DNA of 13,822 nt from CBFGWV01 sp965652545. Its GTDB lineage: Bacteria; Pseudomonadota; Gammaproteobacteria; Competibacterales; Competibacteraceae. Location: contig CBFGWV010000114.1 in assembly GCA_965652545.1 (NCBI GenBank), positions 1 through 13,822 on the forward strand. Direction: 5' to 3'. The position numbers and the translations under genes are program-made. The notes beneath the pieces were generated by a model. That model did not search any database. It worked only from the letters and a program-made list of their open reading frames with translations, and was not told where the DNA came from. Positions 7,678-13,822 of this stretch are shown piece by piece (position 1 is the stretch's first letter; each line of letters starts with the position of its first letter).

Positions 7678-9063
7678 GTGCAAGTCTCGGCCATCGCCTC
7701 GCTGCTGGTCGTGTTGGTGGGCGCGGTGCTCACGCTGGTGGTGGGTATTTTCCTGCCGCGGCACCGGCAGTCCTTGAACGTCGCCTTCTGCCTGCTCGTA
7801 CTGGCCGTTGCGGCGGCGATCGCCGGCTGGCAGCTCGGCGCCCCACCGGGGGTGGTCTTCCACGGCAGTTTCGCGGTAGACGCCCCCATGCTGTGGACCG
7901 CCCTGACGCTGATGGCCGCCGCCGCGGGCACTGCCGTCCTCGCCTGGCCGGTGTTCCGCGGCGATGCCCGCGAGGCGGAGTTCTACACCCTGCTGCTGTT
8001 CAGCACGCTGGGCACCCTGCTGATGGCCGGGGCGCACGATGTGATGGAGATCATGCTCGGCCTGCTGCTCACCTCGGTGGGCAGCTATGTGCTGGTGGCT
8101 TACCGGCGCACCGATCCGGCCGCACTGGAGGCGGTGCTCAAGTATTACCTGTTCGGCGCCTTGACCAACATCGGGCTCATCTATGGGCTGGTTCTGCTCT
8201 ACGGGCTCAGCGGGAGCACCGTGTTGAGCGAGCTTGCCACCGCCAGCCCCGGTCCGCTGCTGGCGATCGCCGTCGTGCTGGTCATCACCGGCGTCGGCTT
8301 CAAGGCCGGTATCGTGCCGGCGCACTTCTGGATACCCGATGTGTACCAGGGCACCACCTACCCGGTGGCGGCATTCCTGTCCGTGGCGCCGAAAATCGCC
8401 GGCATCATGGCCTTGACGCGGCTGGCCGCGGTGTTCGCGGACACGGCGATGAGCTGGGCGCCGCTGATCGCGGTCATCGCGGCGGTGACCATGACCTGGG
8501 GCAACCTCGCCGCCTTCCGCCAGAGCGACCTGCGCCGGCTGCTGGGGTATTCGAGCATCTCGCAGACCGGCTACCTGCTGCTGGCGGTGGTGGCGCTGGA
8601 GCGCTCGGCCCTGGCCGTGCCGGGGCTGCTGTATTACTTCGTCGCCTACCTGCTGGCCAACCTGGGCGCGTTCGCCGTGGTGGGCGCCGCCGGTGTGTTC
8701 ACCCTGGCGGCCGGCCGCGGGCTGGCCCGCAGCCACCCCGCGTTGGCTGGCGCGATGGCGGTGGCCCTGTTCTCGCTGGTGGGCATCCCGCCGTTGGCGG
8801 GCTTCGTCGGCAAATACACCCTCTTCGCCGCCGCGATCGAGTCCGGCTACACCTGGCTGGCCGCCGTGGCGCTGGTCAACTCGGTGCTGTCGCTGTACTA
8901 CACCCTGCGCGTTCTCGCGCCGATGTTCCTGGCACTGCCGCACGATGTGCGCATCATCGAGGCGCGGGCGCAGGCCGTCGCAGTGGTTTGCGCGCTGCTG
9001 TCGGTGGCTGTCGGCGTGGGCGCGTTTGTGTTTCTGGAACCTGTCGGACTTGAGCGTTCGTAG
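7678..9063 (+). CDS. nuoN: Complex-I-like antiporter-type pump subunit N (NuoN/ND2 family)
   Basis: This 461-residue membrane protein matches NuoN in length and order. Family features are GVGFKAGIVPAHFWIPDVYQG (205-224 region) with K208, AAFLSVAPKIAG with K238, GNLAAFRQSDLRRLLGYSSISQTGY (274-298 region), and GIPPLAGFVGKYTLF with K378. The TM5 motif LG-EL-SLP, which carries the conserved Glu, reads LGLLLTSVGSYVLVAY (127-142), so Leu130 replaces the Glu. A different acid, E124, lies six residues earlier. The start is a GTG at 7678, four bases after the nuoM stop; no strong Shine-Dalgarno is visible, so translational coupling is likely. It is the last gene of the operon. The stop TAG at 9061-9063 is followed by a repeat-rich gap. 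Confidence 0.94.
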   Translation: MQVSAIASLLVVLVGAVLTLVVGIFLPRHRQSLNVAFCLLVLAVAAAIAGWQLGAPPGVVFHGSFAVDAPMLWTALTLMAAAAGTAVLAWPVFRGDAREAEFYTLLLFSTLGTLLMAGAHDVMEIMLGLLLTSVGSYVLVAYRRTDPAALEAVLKYYLFGALTNIGLIYGLVLLYGLSGSTVLSELATASPGPLLAIAVVLVITGVGFKAGIVPAHFWIPDVYQGTTYPVAAFLSVAPKIAGIMALTRLAAVFADTAMSWAPLIAVIAAVTMTWGNLAAFRQSDLRRLLGYSSISQTGYLLLAVVALERSALAVPGLLYYFVAYLLANLGAFAVVGAAGVFTLAAGRGLARSHPALAGAMAVALFSLVGIPPLAGFVGKYTLFAAAIESGYTWLAAVALVNSVLSLYYTLRVLAPMFLALPHDVRIIEARAQAVAVVCALLSVAVGVGAFVFLEPVGLERS

Positions 9064-9070
9064 CGAGAAA

Positions 9071-9099
9071 CGTCGGACGATAGGCGTAGCCATCAGACG
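9071..9099. repeat. Imperfect hairpin just after nuoN
   Basis: CGTC at 9071-9074 can pair with GACG at 9096-9099. The inner part GAT-A-GGC can pair with GCC-ATC around a GTA loop (9079-9094). Unpaired bases interrupt the stem and no T-run follows. It starts 8 bases after the nuoN stop, so it could help end or stabilise the operon transcript, or be a degenerate copy of a dispersed palindromic repeat. The call is weak. Confidence 0.35.
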
Positions 9100-9110
9100 A
9101 AGGCGACAGG

Positions 9111-9138
9111 GTAATGGGTAATGGGTAATGGGTAATGG
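9111..9138. repeat. Heptamer tandem repeat, GTAATGG x4
   Basis: Four perfect head-to-tail copies of GTAATGG lie at 9111-9138, followed by GC. Short heptamer arrays of this kind are a known class of simple repeats in several bacterial lineages. Copy number is likely to vary between strains by slippage. The array sits between the nuoN stop and the large palindromic element. Confidence 0.9.
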
Positions 9139-9146
9139 GCAACGAT

Positions 9147-9263
9147 ATGTAGGATGGGTTGAGCGTAAGCGATACCCATCATGGCGGGGCGGCGACCCAT
9201 GTGGGGGCGCGACTTCGATCAAGTGCGGCTGATGGGTATCGCTACGCTCAACCCATCCTACAT
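9147..9263. repeat. 117-bp palindromic (REP/MITE-like) element
   Basis: The left arm at 9147-9181 and right arm at 9230-9263 are inverted complements that differ only by one extra A in the left arm. Each arm contains GGATGGGTTGAGCG or its complement. The 48-bp centre holds two smaller inverted repeats, CCCATGTGGG at 9196-9205 and ACTT-CGATC-AAGT at 9212-9224. No coding potential or transposase is present. It has the look of a non-autonomous, dispersed palindromic element. Motifs of this type (GGATGGGTTGAGCG...ACCCATC) are common in intergenic regions of gammaproteobacteria, from memory rather than a search. Confidence 0.85.
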
Positions 9264-9389
9264 TGAGACACTTGACTCGACTCCAGATCCTGCGGACCAC
9301 GCTTCGCTAAGGGGCCGAGGCGATGAACGGCAGGCTGCTCACAGGGTCCTAGCTCGTCGACGCCCGGCCTACAGGAACGGAGGTGCTTC

Positions 9390-10214
9390 ATGGAAACGGT
9401 CACTGCCCACGGCGCACAAATACCCACCATTGGGTTCGGCACGTTCGAACTCGACGGCCCAAGCGTGCGACGGGTCCTGCCCGAGGTGCTGGCGATGGGC
9501 TATCGCCATGTGGACACCGCCCAGATCTACGGCAACGAGGCGGATGTGGGTGCGGTGCTCGAGGGCTCCGGCCTCGCTCGGAGTACCGTCTTCCTGACCA
9601 CCAAGGTGTGGATCGATACGTTCCGCGAGGGCGAATTGCAGGTGTCCGTCGAGAAAAGCCTGGAGCGCCTGCGCACGGACTATGTCGACCTGCTCTTGCT
9701 GCACTGGCCCAACCCGGCGGTGCCGCTGGAGGAGACCATCAGCGCCTTGAACATCGTCCACGAGCTCGGGCAAGCCCGGCATATCGGTGTGAGCAACTTC
9801 CCCGTGGCCTTGTTTCGCAAGGCCTGCACCCTCAGCGTCGCCCCCATCGCGGTGAATCAGGTGGAGTACCACCCCTACCTCGATCAGCAAAAGGTGCTGC
9901 AAGCGGTACGCGACACCGACGCCGCACTGACCGCCTACTCGCCCCTGGCCCGCGGCAAGGTGGCCGGGGACAAAACCTTGCAGGCCATTGCCAAGCACTA
10001 CGAACGGACGCCGGCCCAAGTCGCACTGCGCTGGCTGACCCAGCAGGACCGGGTCAACGCCATTCCCAAGTCCACGAGTGTCGAGCACGCGCAGGCGAAC
10101 CTGGAGATTTTCGACTTCATCCTCACCGGCGAAGAGATGGACCGGATCGCCGGCCTGGCGCGGCCGGACGGGCGGCTGATCGACCCGCAAGGGCTGTCAC
10201 CCGACTGGGATTGA
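9390..10214 (+). CDS. Aldo/keto reductase, 2,5-diketo-D-gluconate reductase (DkgB)-like
   Basis: This 274-residue cytosolic (beta/alpha)8-barrel enzyme of the AKR superfamily reduces aldehydes or ketones with NADPH. The catalytic tetrad is visible: D42 and Y47 in HVDTAQIYGNE, K72 in TTKVW, and H105 in LLHWPNP. Other AKR features are IGVSNFP near 136, QVEYHPYL near 158-165, AYSPLARGK near 185-193, and the cofactor-phosphate segment AIPKSTSVEHAQANL near 224-238. The length and pattern are closest to the DkgA/DkgB type, which also act on methylglyoxal. The true substrate cannot be read from sequence. ATG at 9390 has GGAGG six bases upstream. It is separated from nuoN by 326 bp of repeats, so it is probably its own transcription unit. 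Its TGA stop lies one base before a multi-hairpin element that likely forms the 3' end of the transcript. Confidence 0.93.
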   Translation: METVTAHGAQIPTIGFGTFELDGPSVRRVLPEVLAMGYRHVDTAQIYGNEADVGAVLEGSGLARSTVFLTTKVWIDTFREGELQVSVEKSLERLRTDYVDLLLLHWPNPAVPLEETISALNIVHELGQARHIGVSNFPVALFRKACTLSVAPIAVNQVEYHPYLDQQKVLQAVRDTDAALTAYSPLARGKVAGDKTLQAIAKHYERTPAQVALRWLTQQDRVNAIPKSTSVEHAQANLEIFDFILTGEEMDRIAGLARPDGRLIDPQGLSPDWD

Positions 10215-10215
10215 G

Positions 10216-10377
10216 CGCCCCCTGGGATCGCCGAGTTGTACTCGGCAGCCGGCCAGCGGCCGGCCGTTTGGAAAGCCCTTGACGTTGCACAAGCCTCGAT
10301 ATTGGGCTCCCCGGTTCGGTGCCGACTGGCCGAGCTCCGCTCGGCTGCCGAGTACAACTCGGCGATCCCAGGGGGCG
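10216..10377 (+). repeat. Multi-hairpin inverted-repeat element, copy 1
   Basis: This 162-bp element has perfect 35-bp terminal inverted repeats (10216-10250 and 10343-10377) beginning CGCCCCCTGGGATCGCC. It contains four local hairpins in a row: GCCGAGT-TGT-ACTCGGC (10230-10246), GCCGGCC-AGC-GGCCGGC (10248-10264), GCCGAGC-TCC-GCTCGGC (10329-10345), and GCCGAGT-ACA-ACTCGGC (10348-10364). About 60 bp in the middle are less structured. No open frame suggests a transposase, and no clear target-site duplication is visible. It begins one base after the aldo/keto reductase stop codon. A second copy lies at 13638-13805 in the opposite orientation. It may be a MITE-like element, a REP-like sequence, or a structured transcript end. 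Confidence 0.92.
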
Positions 10378-10589
10378 GCAGTCGACAGACTGTCGCCGTC
10401 ACCACCCGAACTTCCCGCCGCCGCCCGAACTTCCCGCCGTCGCCCGATGTCCACCTGACTGTCCGCAACGTTCCCGCTCCACCGTCTGCGTGGAGCCGAT
10501 GGCTTCCGTCCAGTTTCTGTTTCCAACGTGCCCCGCCGCACAGCGCCTGCGGTCGGAGAGTCTCACGGCACGACACAGCGGAGGACCGG
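10378..10589. promoter_or_regulatory. Upstream region of the catalase gene with a 19-bp tandem repeat
   Basis: This 212-bp gap follows repeat copy 1 and precedes the catalase start. It carries a tandem repeat with a 19-bp period: CCCGAACTTCCCGCCG at 10405-10420 and again at 10424-10439, with a truncated third copy starting CCCGA at 10443. The rest shows no clear promoter elements to my eye. The ribosome binding site GGAGGA is at 10580-10585. A long open frame runs through the gap in phase with the catalase, but its sequence lacks any family resemblance, and a good start signal exists only at 10590. Confidence 0.5.
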
Positions 10590-12686
<2,097 letters not shown>

Positions 12687-12716
12687 CCGACAACACCCAG
12701 CGCAAGGAGCCAAACC

Positions 12717-13589
<873 letters not shown>

Positions 13590-13637
13590 GTGCTGTCGTG
13601 GGAGGGGCATCTTGGGGAGTGACTCTGTCGATGGGTA

Positions 13638-13805
13638 TGCCGCCCCCTGGGATCGCCGAGTTGCACTCGGCAGCCGAGCAACGCTCGGCCAACCGGCACC
13701 CAGACATCGAGCCCATGTCACCGCAAGTGAAGCATGCTGGTCCCTACAAACGGCCGGCCGCAAGGCCGGCTGCCGAGTACAACTCGGCGATCCCAGGGGG
13801 CGGCA
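13638..13805 (-). repeat. Multi-hairpin inverted-repeat element, copy 2 (opposite orientation)
   Basis: This 168-bp element has 38-bp terminal inverted repeats (13638-13675 and 13768-13805) with one mismatch, beginning TGCCGCCCCCTGGGATCGCC. Its reverse complement aligns with copy 1 at 10216-10377 along the arms and the inner hairpins, so the two copies face opposite ways. Local hairpins are GCCGAGT-TGC-ACTCGGC, GCCGAGC-AAC-GCTCGGC, GCCGGCC-GCAA-GGCCGGC and GCCGAGT-ACA-ACTCGGC. Loops and the central 60 bp differ from copy 1 while stems are kept. It starts 48 bp after the SDR stop codon, so it may act as the 3' end of the catalase-SDR transcript. No transposase or clear target-site duplication is seen. 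Confidence 0.92.
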
Positions 13806-13822
13806 ATTCCACCAGAGGCGGC

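Larger units (their letters stand above)
9064..9389. other. Repeat-rich intergenic gap between nuoN and the aldo/keto reductase gene
   Basis: This 326-bp stretch has no credible gene. It holds an imperfect hairpin (9071-9099), a heptamer tandem array (9111-9138) and a 117-bp palindromic element (9147-9263), described separately. The remaining 9264-9389 shows no clear structure except GGAGG at 9379-9383, the ribosome binding site of the next gene. A promoter for that gene is expected here but could not be picked out with confidence. The open frames that cross this gap in several directions look like by-products of high GC. Confidence 0.6.

Noticed and set aside
651..9063. Mrp antiporter or DabAB-type inorganic carbon transporter
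   Set aside because: No DabA-like protein or small MrpE/F/G subunits are present, and NuoA, NuoH and NuoJ together with the K-L-M-N order indicate descent from complex I.
651..9063. A decaying remnant of an ordinary nuo operon
   Set aside because: All eight frames are full length with tight overlaps and retained pump residues, and the missing genes leave no remnants between the present ones.
7621..9300. A 559-codon minus-strand open frame opposite nuoN
   Set aside because: Low-complexity His/Arg/Gln composition, no domain, and it crosses the repeat region; a shadow of nuoN.
10236..10589. An N-terminal extension of the catalase starting inside repeat copy 1
   Set aside because: The extra sequence runs through the hairpin element and has no catalase similarity; ATG at 10590 has GGAGGA upstream.
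13628..13637. Short match GATGGGTAT near the second hairpin element, as a remnant of the 117-bp palindrome
   Set aside because: Only about nine bases match, which is too short to separate from chance.

Overview
The window looks like chromosomal DNA from a very GC-rich proteobacterium. Dense genes with strong purine-rich ribosome binding sites, ATGA-type overlaps, a KatE-like catalase and dispersed palindromic repeats suit a gammaproteobacterium best. That placement is inference, because there is no rRNA or tRNA here. No RNA gene, CRISPR array, transposase or recognisable phage gene was seen.

Layout: (1) 1-457, minus strand: a cupin of the 2,4'-dihydroxyacetophenone-dioxygenase-like type, cut by the left edge. 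(2) 458-650: divergent intergenic region. (3) 651-9063, plus strand: eight tightly packed genes for a complex-I-like membrane machine in the order nuoA, a NuoB/NuoD-like fusion, nuoH, nuoJ, nuoK, nuoL, nuoM, nuoN. (4) 9064-9389: a repeat-rich gap with a heptamer tandem array and a 117-bp palindromic element. (5) 9390-10214: an aldo/keto reductase. (6) 10216-10377: first copy of a multi-hairpin element with 35-bp perfect terminal inverted repeats. (7) 10590-13589: a large-subunit catalase (KatE type) followed after 30 bp by a general-stress-type short-chain dehydrogenase. (8) 13638-13805: second copy of the hairpin element, in the opposite orientation.

The main point of interest is region 3. 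It encodes a full set of membrane subunits (A, H, J, K and three antiporter-like pumps L, M, N) but no NADH module (E, F, G), no NuoC and no ferredoxin-like NuoI. The only peripheral-arm protein is one 443-residue NuoB-NuoD-like fusion that has lost the tandem cysteines of the N2 cluster and the quinone-site histidines of NuoD. NuoH is also eroded at its quinone loops, NuoN lacks the usual TM5 glutamate, and NuoM has Asp in that place. The reading frames are long, intact and translationally coupled, so this is not decay of an ordinary operon. It appears to be a complex-I-derived ion translocator without an internal electron wire, comparable in concept to the cofactor-less Ehr complexes, with an unknown driving reaction.

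The flanking genes (cupin, aldo/keto reductase, catalase, SDR) are enzymes of oxidative or general stress and carbonyl detoxification, so the neighbourhood reads as a stress and redox island. Whether the membrane complex belongs to that response is inference.
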